Source: an uncultured Ruminococcus sp. (GTDB taxonomy: Bacteria > Bacillota > Clostridia > Oscillospirales > Ruminococcaceae). From it: a stretch of DNA of 9,312 nucleotides. The position numbers and the translations under genes were made by a program. Below, one piece after another: positions 1 to 5,734 of the stretch (position 1 is the stretch's first letter; each line of letters starts with the position of its first letter). The stretch lies in assembly GCA_946186215.1 (NCBI GenBank), contig CAMHMM010000057.1, positions 1 to 9,312 on the forward strand, read 5' to 3'. Below the pieces are notes generated by a model. That model was not told where the DNA came from and ran no database searches. It saw nothing but the letters and a program-made list of their open reading frames with translations.

Positions 1-1029
1 ATCAAAATGGGCAAATCTATGGCAAATATGCCCAAGGTCATGAAGGAATACGGCAAGATAGATCTGAGAGGGCTGGCAGACAGGTTTCGTTCTCCCCTGC
101 TCAAAAAGCTGATGACAGACTACCTGCCTCCCGAATACACCGCATATTCACTGCTCGTATCATATGCGACAATGACCAGCGGCAACGGCAATATCCCCCT
201 CGGCGGATCCCTTGCCATGACAAACAGGATAATCAGAAAATTTGAGGAAATGGGCGGCAAGCTCCACCTGAAAACACCCGTTAAGAGCATAATCGTTGAA
301 AACAGCACTGCAAAGAGCATAGAGCTTGAAAACGGTGAAAAGGTGTACGGCGATGAGATAATTGCAGCTGTGGATGCAGCCTTCCTGTTCAATAGTCTCC
401 TCGGCAAGTCCTATATGACAGATGAGTGGAAAAAGGCATTCGCTGAAAGATCAAAATACCCTGTTACAAGCGGTTTTCAGGCAGCGTATATGATAGACAG
501 CAGCTTTTCCGGCGATGATACCATATTCTTCGACTGCGAACCGATAAAGATAGGCAGCAAGAGCTTTGACCGTCTTTCCGTAAAAAGCTATGCATATGAC
601 AAGTCATTTGCACCCGAAGGAAAGACCGTACTTCAGGTAAATATCCCCCAGAGCGACGATGATTTCAAATACTGGGAAAGCCTTGACAGGGAAGAATACA
701 AGAAGGTAAAGGCAGAGCTCACCGAAAAGCTCACCGACAGTATAGCAAAGCAGTTCCCCGAGCTCGACGGCAAAATGGTTCACCTTGACACATGGTCGCC
801 TCTCACCTATGCTCGCTACTGCAACGCATACCACGGTTCATATATGGGCTTTGTCACCAAGACCGATGCAAAGCAGCTCCGTGTAAAAGGCACTATCAAG
901 GGGCTCAGCAACTTCTGCATGGCAGGCCAGTGGATAATGAGCCCAGGCGGTCTCCCCATTGCGGCTATATCAGGCAAGTTCGCTATCCAGCGCATACTCA
1001 AAAAAGAAAAGAGATCTATCGAGATCTGA
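1..1029 (+). CDS. FAD-dependent oxidoreductase, phytoene desaturase (CrtI)-like, 5' end outside window
   Basis: The reading frame is open from base 1, so the gene begins upstream and 342 C-terminal residues are visible. Relatives are about 500 residues long, so roughly the first third, with the expected GxGxxG FAD-binding fold, is missing. Visible landmarks are a PLGGSLAMTNRI segment near residues 67-78 followed by EEMGGKLHL and VKSIIVENSTAKSIELENGE, which is the usual 'GG.....GG' arrangement of the amine oxidase/phytoene desaturase superfamily. Near residues 309-325 is GQWIMSPGGLPIAAISG, the C-terminal FAD-contacting motif. Family members oxidise or isomerise hydrophobic substrates with FAD. 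The substrate cannot be read from sequence, and no carotenoid gene is nearby, so a carotenoid role is not supported. The ATG at position 7 is only an internal methionine. The gene converges on the aldo/keto reductase across a hairpin terminator. Confidence 0.85.
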   Translation: MKMGKSMANMPKVMKEYGKIDLRGLADRFRSPLLKKLMTDYLPPEYTAYSLLVSYATMTSGNGNIPLGGSLAMTNRIIRKFEEMGGKLHLKTPVKSIIVENSTAKSIELENGEKVYGDEIIAAVDAAFLFNSLLGKSYMTDEWKKAFAERSKYPVTSGFQAAYMIDSSFSGDDTIFFDCEPIKIGSKSFDRLSVKSYAYDKSFAPEGKTVLQVNIPQSDDDFKYWESLDREEYKKVKAELTEKLTDSIAKQFPELDGKMVHLDTWSPLTYARYCNAYHGSYMGFVTKTDAKQLRVKGTIKGLSNFCMAGQWIMSPGGLPIAAISGKFAIQRILKKEKRSIEI

Positions 1030-1077
1030 TAAGGCGACTGATAAACCGAATAAATTTTTAAAATGCATTTTATACAT

Positions 1078-1121
1078 AAACAGCCATCCTTCTCCAAAGT
1101 GACGGAGAAGGATGGCTGTTT
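1078..1121. terminator. Bidirectional hairpin terminator between convergent genes
   Basis: A perfect 18-bp inverted repeat, arms 1078-1095 and 1104-1121, has an 8-nt loop (AAAGTGAC). The arms begin with AAA and end with TTT, so each strand has a short U run at the 3' side of the stem. It sits in the 112-bp gap between the stop codons of two convergent genes, where it could stop transcription from both sides. The U tract is short on both strands, so efficiency is uncertain, but stem strength and position make the call good. Confidence 0.85.
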
Positions 1122-1141
1122 TAAACGGTCGGCGCATCAGC

Positions 1142-2176
1142 TCACACGCTGATCTCCCCGTTTAGTATCTTTTTATAATCATCAAGATTTTTCTTTAACA
1201 GCTCAGGTATCTTCAGCTCGTAGGGACATTTCTTCATACAGGCTCTGCAGTTGGTGCAGCTGTCTATCTTCATCATTTCCTTTACCCAGAATTCGGAAAG
1301 CCAGTTGGCCGAGGGCGCACGGCGTATCATCTGGGACATTCTCGCGCACTGGTTGATGATTATTCCAGCGGTACAGGGCATACAGTATCCGCAGCCGCGG
1401 CAGAATTCGGTGAGCAGACCTGACCTGTCAGCTTCGATAACGGCTCTGAGTTCATCAGTCATAGAGATATCCGTATCAAAGAATGAAAGCCACTCATCAA
1501 GCTCGCTCTCGCGCTGTATGCCCCATATAGGCAGCACGGGGTACTGCGACATGAATGCCATACAGGCGGCGGAGTTTGTCAGCAGTCCGCCGGAAAGCCC
1601 CTTCATGGCGATAAAGCCCATGTTGGCGGCGGAGCACTTCTTTACAAGCTCCGTATCTCTTTCCGATGTAAGGTATGAAAACGGGTACTGGAGCGTTTCA
1701 TACAGTCCGCTTTCGATTATTTCCTCTGCAACGCCTATCTTGTGCGTGGTTATACCGATATGGCATATCTTTCCGCTCTCTTTTGCTTTGAGAAGTGCCT
1801 CATACATCCCCGTACCGTCATCGGGGCGGTAGCAGCGCGAAACGCAATGGAGCTGGTATATGTCGATATAATCGGTCTTTAAAAGCCGCAGGGATGTTTC
1901 AAGCTCCTCCCCGAGCTGTTCGGGCGTGGTGGCTGCAGTCTTCGTGGCAATATATATCTTGTCGCGGGAGCTTCTGAAAATATCCTCAAAAGCAAGGCCT
2001 ATCTTTTCTTCGCTGTCGGAATAGGCACGAGCGGTGTCAAAAAATGTCATGCCCTTTTCGTAGGCACGGCGCAGCAGTCTCCCCGCCTCGGCTGCTGTGA
2101 TGCGCTGTATCGGCAGTGCGCCGAATGCGTTCTGCGGTGTGGTTATGCCTGTGGAACCAAGTGTTATGCTTTTCAC
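1142..2176 (-). CDS. Aldo/keto reductase with C-terminal iron-sulfur cysteine clusters
   Basis: A 344-residue protein with an N-terminal aldo/keto reductase barrel (about residues 1-235) and a cysteine-rich C-terminal region. All four catalytic residues of the superfamily can be placed: D47 and Y52 in FFDTARAY, K79 in IYIATKT and H110 in YIDIYQLH. The tail has CxxCxxCxxC at 259-268 plus C277, then CxxCxxCxxxCP at 307-318, the ferredoxin-type 4Fe-4S signature. This matches the family annotated as aldo/keto reductase/Fe-S oxidoreductase in anaerobes. It probably couples NAD(P)H-linked carbonyl reduction to iron-sulfur electron transfer in the cytoplasm; the substrate is unknown. The start is GTG at 2176, because the ATG one base upstream (2178-2176) is followed at once by TGA. 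AGAGGTG (2190-2184) lies seven bases before the GTG. It is 73 bp downstream of the MATE gene on the same strand and probably cotranscribed with it. Confidence 0.9.
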   Translation of the reverse strand: MKSITLGSTGITTPQNAFGALPIQRITAAEAGRLLRRAYEKGMTFFDTARAYSDSEEKIGLAFEDIFRSSRDKIYIATKTAATTPEQLGEELETSLRLLKTDYIDIYQLHCVSRCYRPDDGTGMYEALLKAKESGKICHIGITTHKIGVAEEIIESGLYETLQYPFSYLTSERDTELVKKCSAANMGFIAMKGLSGGLLTNSAACMAFMSQYPVLPIWGIQRESELDEWLSFFDTDISMTDELRAVIEADRSGLLTEFCRGCGYCMPCTAGIIINQCARMSQMIRRAPSANWLSEFWVKEMMKIDSCTNCRACMKKCPYELKIPELLKKNLDDYKKILNGEISV

Positions 2177-2190
2177 ATCAATTCACCTCT
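2176..2190 (-). promoter_or_regulatory. Ribosome binding site that fixes a GTG start, with overlapping ATGTGA
   Basis: On the minus strand the order is AGAGGTG, seven bases, then GTG. The ATG two bases upstream of that GTG reads ATGTGA, a start immediately followed by a stop in another frame. The reductase frame can only start at the GTG, or at a further downstream codon that would cut into the conserved TLGSTGI strand. Confidence 0.7.
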
Positions 2191-2249
2191 TAATCATTAA
2201 GCGGAAGCGTTTAAAGCGCTTTTTCCATATATTAAACGATATCTGCCGT

Positions 2250-3614
2250 TTACTCCGGCGGTGTCTCCAGCTTTTTATACACCGTATTTCTCATGGTGAG
2301 ATAACAGGCGATGCCACCGATCGCGTTTGATACAGGCTCGGCCATGAACACGCCCTCGGTGCCAAGGCCGATGCGCGGGAGTATCAGTGTAAGGGGTATC
2401 ACGATGAATGCCTTTCGCAGCAGTGAGAAGAATATGGCGTGCTTTGCATCGCCCAGCGCCTGAAAGGTGGACTGCCCCGCAAACTGCAGGGACATGAATA
2501 CAAAGCCGAAAAAGTATATCCGCAGCGAATGAACTCCCTGTGCAGCCATTGCAGCATCATCAGTGAATATCGAAAACCACACCCGCGGGAATATAACTAT
2601 CAGCAGCCATGCCGCGGCAGTATAGACCATGCCTGCGATAGTGTTGAAGTGTATCGCGTCCTTTACGCGGTCATAGCTCCCTGCCCCGTAATTGAAGCTC
2701 ATGACGGGCTGTCCGCCGCTTATCAGGCCGTGTACGGGAAGCATGAATATATCGCGGATGGAATTGAGTATCGTCATGATGCCGATGAAAAGGTCACCGC
2801 CGAAGATCTGCAGTGTTGAATTGCAGGCGGCCTGCACAAAGCAGGTAGTTCCCTGCATGACAAAGTTGGAAGCACCGAGGGAGCATATTTCCCGTGTGAT
2901 GCCCTTGTCGAAATGGATATTCTCCGCCTTCAGGCGAAGCCGCGCTTTTCTGACAAGAAAGGCGCATACCCACACCGCCGAGATAAGCTGGCTGATTATG
3001 GTAGCCGCCGCCGCGCCCCTCACGCCAAGGCCGAGTGCGAAGATGAACACGGGATCGAGCAGCACATTTGCGACAGAGCCGATCATTACCGATGCCATAC
3101 CGATGCGCGGGAAGCCCTGTGCATTTATATAGCCGTTGAGTCCGTTGGATAACATCGCAAACAGTGTCCCTGCAAGATACACCCGCAGATATGCGGCCGC
3201 ATAGGTATATGAAACATCGCTGGCACCGAGAAGATACAGCACAGGCTTCATAAAGGCATATCCGGCGCATATTAGCACGGCACCGCTTATTATCAGCAAA
3301 AATGCCGAGCTGCCCAGTATCCTTTCGGCGTGATCCTTTTCGCCCTTTCCGTCCGCCATGGCAAACAGCGGAGCACCGCCCCAGCCGAACAGCGCCGCAA
3401 ATGCGGTTATGAATGTGACTATGGGAAAGGTGAGGCCGATGCCTGTGAGGGCGGTGCTGTCGCCCGCGTCCATGTGGCCTATATAGATCCTGTCCACCAC
3501 ATTGTAAAGAAGCTGCACAAGGTTTGCGAGCATAAGCGGCAGTGCCTGTGCTACGATTATCTTCCAGACAGGGCCTTTTGAAAAATCTATGTGTGATGCT
3601 CTCTTACCGCTCAT
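2250..3614 (-). CDS. MATE family efflux transporter
   Basis: A 454-residue, very hydrophobic protein with about twelve predicted membrane segments in two similar halves, the normal size and layout of multidrug and toxic compound extrusion proteins. The N-terminal part carries the family's characteristic run IIVAQALPLMLANLVQLLYN followed by VVDRIYIGHM, and later GWGGAPLFAMADGKGEKDHAERILG, which is typical of MATE proteins from gut Firmicutes. The second half begins around the segment QIFGGDLFIGIMTILNSIRDI with PVHGLISGGQPVMSFNYGAG. Such transporters sit in the cytoplasmic membrane and export cationic or other small molecules using a Na+ or H+ gradient; the substrate is not predictable. The ATG at 3614 has AGGAG (3626-3622) seven bases upstream. 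The gene leads a leftward unit with the Fe-S aldo/keto reductase and has a near-consensus promoter. Confidence 0.93.
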   Translation of the reverse strand: MSGKRASHIDFSKGPVWKIIVAQALPLMLANLVQLLYNVVDRIYIGHMDAGDSTALTGIGLTFPIVTFITAFAALFGWGGAPLFAMADGKGEKDHAERILGSSAFLLIISGAVLICAGYAFMKPVLYLLGASDVSYTYAAAYLRVYLAGTLFAMLSNGLNGYINAQGFPRIGMASVMIGSVANVLLDPVFIFALGLGVRGAAAATIISQLISAVWVCAFLVRKARLRLKAENIHFDKGITREICSLGASNFVMQGTTCFVQAACNSTLQIFGGDLFIGIMTILNSIRDIFMLPVHGLISGGQPVMSFNYGAGSYDRVKDAIHFNTIAGMVYTAAAWLLIVIFPRVWFSIFTDDAAMAAQGVHSLRIYFFGFVFMSLQFAGQSTFQALGDAKHAIFFSLLRKAFIVIPLTLILPRIGLGTEGVFMAEPVSNAIGGIACYLTMRNTVYKKLETPPE

Positions 3615-3663
3615 GATACTGCTCCTGTGTGATATGGTATTTGATCATTGGCTTCTGATTTAC

Positions 3664-3692
3664 ATTATAGCACATCTTCCTGTTAATTTCAA
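3664..3692 (-). promoter_or_regulatory. Sigma-A-type promoter of the MATE-aldo/keto reductase unit
   Basis: Read on the minus strand, TTGAAA (3692-3687) is separated by exactly 17 bases from TATAAT (3669-3664), and the -10 is extended as TGCTATAAT. The start of transcription would fall near 3657, giving a leader of about 40 bases before the MATE start codon at 3614. Spacing and match are close to ideal for a housekeeping promoter. Confidence 0.85.
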
Positions 3693-3707
3693 GCAGGCAG
3701 GCAGAGC
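3693..3707. promoter_or_regulatory. Perfect dyad abutting the -35 box of the MATE promoter, possible operator
   Basis: GCAGGC-AGA-GCCTGC is a perfect 6-bp inverted repeat around three bases. It touches the upstream edge of the MATE -35 hexamer. This position suits a repressor or activator site, and drug-efflux genes are often controlled by such local regulators. No regulator gene is visible here and a short dyad can arise by chance, so the call is tentative. Confidence 0.3.
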
Positions 3708-3740
3708 CTGCACCCTCCCGTACTCTCATATGACAGGGGA

Positions 3741-3856
3741 CGATCATTTGAAGCTCGGAACTTTTATGCCTGCTATAATTTTGCACCCACCCGGTCGGTA
3801 AGGCCGGCAGCTACTCGTTCGCTATTTTGAAAGGAAACGCTCATTTGTAGCTCGGA
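3741..3856. repeat. Pair of 19-bp imperfect direct repeats
   Basis: CGATCATTTGAAGCTCGGA at 3741-3759 and CGCTCATTTGTAGCTCGGA at 3838-3856 match at 17 of 19 positions and lie 97 bases apart in the same orientation. The second copy is part of a hairpin (AACGCTC 3836-3842 pairing with GAGCGTT 3855-3861). They look like diverged members of one repeat family in the gene-free stretch before prsW. Confidence 0.6.
3771..3779 (+). promoter_or_regulatory. Orphan extended -10 element on the plus strand
   Basis: TGCTATAAT is a perfect extended -10, identical to that of the MATE promoter but on the opposite strand. No good -35 is found at 16-18 bases; the nearest candidate, TTGAAG at 3748-3753, is 20 bases away. 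No open reading frame of note follows. It may drive an untranslated RNA across the repeat element or be fortuitous. Confidence 0.3.
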
Positions 3857-3866
3857 GCGTTAGTTT

Positions 3867-4064
3867 AACCCCTCCACCACCGCCTGAAGGCGGCGGTTCC
3901 CCTCCCCTTTCAGGGTAGGCAAGCCATTTTTAGTGAGTTGCTTTAGATAATGATAATAATATTTGAATATGCTCAATTGATGTATTTTTTCACACATACA
4001 TGATCGCGCTTACTTGCCGCCCCTGAAAGGGGAGGTGCCGAGAGTAGCGAGGCGGAGGGGGTTT
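3867..4064. repeat. 198-bp imperfect palindromic intergenic element, MITE/REP-like
   Basis: Two arms of about 57 bp in inverted orientation (3867-3923 and 4008-4064) flank an AT-rich centre of about 84 bp. The inner arm blocks 3901-3923 and 4013-4035 match in inverted orientation at 21 of 23 positions, around the core CCTCCCCTTTCAGGG. The ends match as AACCCCTCC (3867-3875) against GGAGGGGGTT (4054-4063), with one extra G. The left arm contains its own hairpin, 3876-3884 with 3889-3897 around TGAA, with one mismatch. No protein is encoded. The 'CCCCTCC... CCTCCCCTTTCAGGGG' pattern resembles intergenic repeats that I recall as frequent in gut Clostridia genomes; copy number cannot be tested here. 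It lies within a 628-base gap between prsW and the divergent MATE gene. Confidence 0.75.
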
Positions 4065-4066
4065 TC

Positions 4067-4092
4067 ACGCACAATATTACAGGTGCGTTTTT
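4067..4092 (+). terminator. Weak hairpin plus T-run, possible terminator
   Basis: ACGCAC (4067-4072) pairs with GTGCGT (4083-4088) across a 10-nt loop, and T4088-T4092 follow directly. The stem is only 6 bp, so this is weak. It could end transcription coming rightward through the repeat element, before the prsW promoter. Confidence 0.3.
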
Positions 4093-4119
4093 GCGATTTA
4101 AAGTTCCGTGCGTCAAACG

Positions 4120-4145
4120 AACGCTCCGCTCAAATAAGAGAGCGG
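4120..4145. repeat. Diverged inverted copy of the hairpin at 3836-3861
   Basis: AACGCTCCG (4120-4128) is identical to the reverse complement of 3853-3861, and AAAT and GAGCG words follow in the same order in both. The right copy forms its own hairpin, CCGCTC 4126-4131 with GAGCGG 4140-4145. It ends seven bases before the prsW -35 box. Together with the left copy it forms an outer, poorly conserved shell around the palindromic element. Confidence 0.4.
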
Positions 4146-4152
4146 GTAGTTG

Positions 4153-4182
4153 TTGACAAAGTACCTTCGGATGGTGTATAAT
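4153..4182 (+). promoter_or_regulatory. Consensus promoter of prsW
   Basis: TTGACA (4153-4158) and TATAAT (4177-4182) are both perfect hexamers, 18 bases apart, on the same strand as prsW. Transcription should start near 4189, leaving a leader of about 54 bases. This suggests strong constitutive sigma-A-dependent expression unless the hairpin just upstream (4126-4145) binds a regulator. Confidence 0.88.
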
Positions 4183-4242
4183 CAATACAGCCACTGATAA
4201 GGACGGCCAGGATGTCAGCGGCAGGGAAGGACGGTAGACCGT

Positions 4243-5481
4243 ATGAATTATCTTGTACTTGCGGCGCTCGTGCCCGCGGTTGTACTGATGTATATAGTAT
4301 ATAAAAAGGATAAGGTTGAAAAGGAGCCCGCCGGACTGATATTAAAGCTTGCACTGGCAGGCGGCGCAACGGTGGTCAGCGCGATCATCCTCGAACTGAT
4401 CGGCGGCCATATCCTCACGGAATTCCTCGAGCTCGATGAGACCACCATGATCTATAATTTCTTTGAGACCTTCATCGTCGTGGCAGGTACGGAGGAACTC
4501 GGAAAGCTCGTGGCACTGAGACTTTGTACATGGAAGTCAAAGGAATTCAACTACACCTATGACGCAGTCGTGTATGCGGTGGCCTCCTCGCTGGGCTTTG
4601 CTGCCGTGGAAAATGTCCTCTATGTGGTCACCACGGGACTTGGGACAGCTATCCTCAGAGCGCTCACTGCCGTTCCGGGACACTGTATCTTCGGCGTATA
4701 CATGGGCTGCTATTACGGCATCTCGCGTCAGGCATGGGGACAGGGCAGAAAGGCAAAGGAAAAGCTGAACGCGGCTCTTGCCTATATCGTGCCCGTACTG
4801 CTCCACGGCTTCTATGATTTCTGCCTTTTTGAGCACGCCCCCGATTATTTCACCTTTATCTTCCTGTTTGCATACGGCCTGATGTTTATTTTCGCAGTCA
4901 GGAAGATCAGCATACTCTCCAAGGATGACATCCCCATCATGGGCAGCGGCATGGATTTTCCCGAGAATATGGCTCCTGCGGCTCCGATAAATGCTCAGAT
5001 ACAGGGCAGCCTCCCTCAGTACGGAAATATGGGCACACAGGCTCAGATGCCGCAGTATCAGCCCATGACAGGACAAAACCGCATACCGCCTTATCAGCCA
5101 ATGAACGGACAACAGAACACCATTCCGCCCTATCAGCCAATGAACGGGCAGCAAAATCCCATTCCGCCTTATCAGCCCATGAACGGGCAGCAGAACCCCA
5201 TCCCGCCCTATCAGCCTATGAACGGTCAGCAGAACACCGTTCCGCCATATCAGCCTATGAACGGTCAGCAAAACACCATTCCGCCGTATCAGCCAATGAA
5301 CGGGCAGCAAAACACCATTCCGCCCTATCAGCCCATGAACGGACAGCAGAACACCGTTCCGCCATATCAGTCCATGAACGGGCAGCAGCAGGCTGCTTCG
5401 CCCTATCCGCCTGCGAATAACCAGCAAGCACCTGCACCGTCTGAAAGATCGGTACCCACCTACGATTATTATAAAAGGTAA
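4243..5481 (+). CDS. prsW: PrsW-family intramembrane metalloprotease with a 13-residue tandem-repeat tail
   Basis: A 412-residue protein. Residues 1-220 form the polytopic PrsW domain with about six or seven membrane segments and the family's typical start (YIVYKKDKVEKEP). Conserved motifs are all present: E84-E85 in GTEELGKL, E123-N124 in GFAAVEN, H147 in GHCIFG, and H188/D192 in HGFYDF. These are the residues expected to bind the metal and act in catalysis. In B. subtilis PrsW makes the first cut in the anti-sigma factor RsiW; the substrate here is unknown. Residues from about 221 form a hydrophilic tail of about 190 residues rich in Pro, Gln, Asn and Met, dominated by ten 13-residue units. 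Such a tail is not part of the core family. AAGGACGG (4227-4234) lies eight bases before the ATG. The gene is followed by a hairpin and appears monocistronic. Confidence 0.9.
   Translation: MNYLVLAALVPAVVLMYIVYKKDKVEKEPAGLILKLALAGGATVVSAIILELIGGHILTEFLELDETTMIYNFFETFIVVAGTEELGKLVALRLCTWKSKEFNYTYDAVVYAVASSLGFAAVENVLYVVTTGLGTAILRALTAVPGHCIFGVYMGCYYGISRQAWGQGRKAKEKLNAALAYIVPVLLHGFYDFCLFEHAPDYFTFIFLFAYGLMFIFAVRKISILSKDDIPIMGSGMDFPENMAPAAPINAQIQGSLPQYGNMGTQAQMPQYQPMTGQNRIPPYQPMNGQQNTIPPYQPMNGQQNPIPPYQPMNGQQNPIPPYQPMNGQQNTVPPYQPMNGQQNTIPPYQPMNGQQNTIPPYQPMNGQQNTVPPYQSMNGQQQAASPYPPANNQQAPAPSERSVPTYDYYKR
5047..5436 (+). repeat. Ten 39-bp tandem repeats encoding PPYQPMNGQQN(T/P)(I/V)
   Basis: Units of exactly 39 bp start at 5047 and continue in frame to 5436 (residues 269-398). 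Units two to eight (5086-5358) all follow PPYQPMNGQQN plus TI, PI or TV; the ninth is PPYQSMNGQQQAA, and the first and last are degenerate. The units differ mainly at synonymous third positions (CCG-CCC/CCT/CCA/CCG-TAT, CAG/CAA, AAT/AAC). The array therefore has had time to drift in DNA while the protein pattern was kept, which argues for selection on the peptide. The exact period keeps the frame when units are gained or lost. Confidence 0.95.
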
Positions 5482-5483
5482 AA

Positions 5484-5517
5484 TATACCCGCATCATCAT
5501 GTGATGATGCGGGTATA
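5484..5517. terminator. Strong hairpin after prsW
   Basis: A perfect 16-bp inverted repeat, arms 5484-5499 and 5502-5517, begins three bases after the prsW stop. On the plus strand it is followed by CCCCACAAT without a T-run, so it is not a canonical intrinsic terminator in that direction; on the minus strand it is followed by TTTT. It probably ends or stabilises the prsW transcript. Confidence 0.6.
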
Positions 5518-5532
5518 CCCCACAATATAAAA

Positions 5533-5588
5533 TTTAATATAATATTAAAATATTAGTTCTGTACATTCGGGGTGAATTGTTGTATAAT
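5533..5588 (+). promoter_or_regulatory. Promoter of the tRNA-Thr gene with AT-rich upstream element
   Basis: TATAAT at 5583-5588 lies 17 bases after TGTACA (5560-5565), which matches four of six -35 positions. Upstream is an almost pure A/T tract of about 25 bases including the palindrome TTTAATAT-A-ATATTAAA (5533-5549). This looks like an UP element, as is common before stable RNA genes. The tRNA begins 10 bases after the -10, so the 5' leader would be very short. Confidence 0.7.
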
Positions 5589-5598
5589 ATTTTTCGTT

Positions 5599-5674
5599 GC
5601 TGATTTAGCTCAGTTGGTAGAGCACATCCTTGGTAAGGATGAGGTCGCCGGTTCAAATCCGGCAATCAGCTCCA
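5599..5674 (+). tRNA. tRNA-Thr (anticodon GGU)
   Basis: A complete 76-nt cloverleaf. The acceptor stem is GCTGATT (5599-5605) with AATCAGC, discriminator T, and an encoded CCA at 5672-5674. The D arm is GCTCAGTTGGTAGAGC, the anticodon stem CATCC/GGATG with loop TTGGTAA giving anticodon GGT, and the T arm GCCGG-TTCAAAT-CCGGC. The GGU anticodon reads threonine codons ACC and ACU. It lies between the prsW hairpin and dxr, with its own promoter and terminator. Confidence 0.97.
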
Positions 5675-5675
5675 G

Positions 5676-5708
5676 ATCCCCCGAATCATATCGGGGGATT
5701 TTGTTTTA
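5676..5708 (+). terminator. Intrinsic terminator after tRNA-Thr
   Basis: ATCCCCCGA (5676-5684) pairs perfectly with TCGGGGGAT (5691-5699) across a 6-nt loop, and the T-rich run TTTTGTTTT follows. It starts two bases after the tRNA CCA end and only about 27 bases before the dxr start codon, so it also sits in the leader of the dxr cluster if transcription passes through. Confidence 0.9.
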
Positions 5709-5734
5709 TCCGAAAAATATAAACGGAGCGTTAT

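Noticed and set aside
1059..1072. Palindrome TAAAATGCATTTTA
   Set aside because: A short AT-rich palindrome in an intergenic gap is expected by chance and is not linked to a promoter or start.
2205..2224. AAGCG-TTTAAAG-CGCTT hairpin with Ts between MATE and aldo/keto reductase genes
   Set aside because: The stem is only 5 bp and the T-run is on the plus strand, the wrong side for the leftward genes, so a terminator is not supported.
3700..4150. CRISPR array
   Set aside because: The repeats here are inverted and irregularly spaced, not a series of identical direct repeats with even spacers, and no cas gene is present.
3589..4194. Short open frames on both strands in the gene-free stretch before prsW
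   Set aside because: They run through promoters, hairpins and the palindromic repeat, lack ribosome binding sites and recognisable sequence, and overlap one another.
4537..5427. Long 296-codon open frame on the minus strand opposite prsW
   Set aside because: It lies wholly inside prsW, its repetitive half mirrors the 39-bp repeats of the sense strand, and it has no recognisable domain. The repeat period being a multiple of three keeps antisense frames open too.
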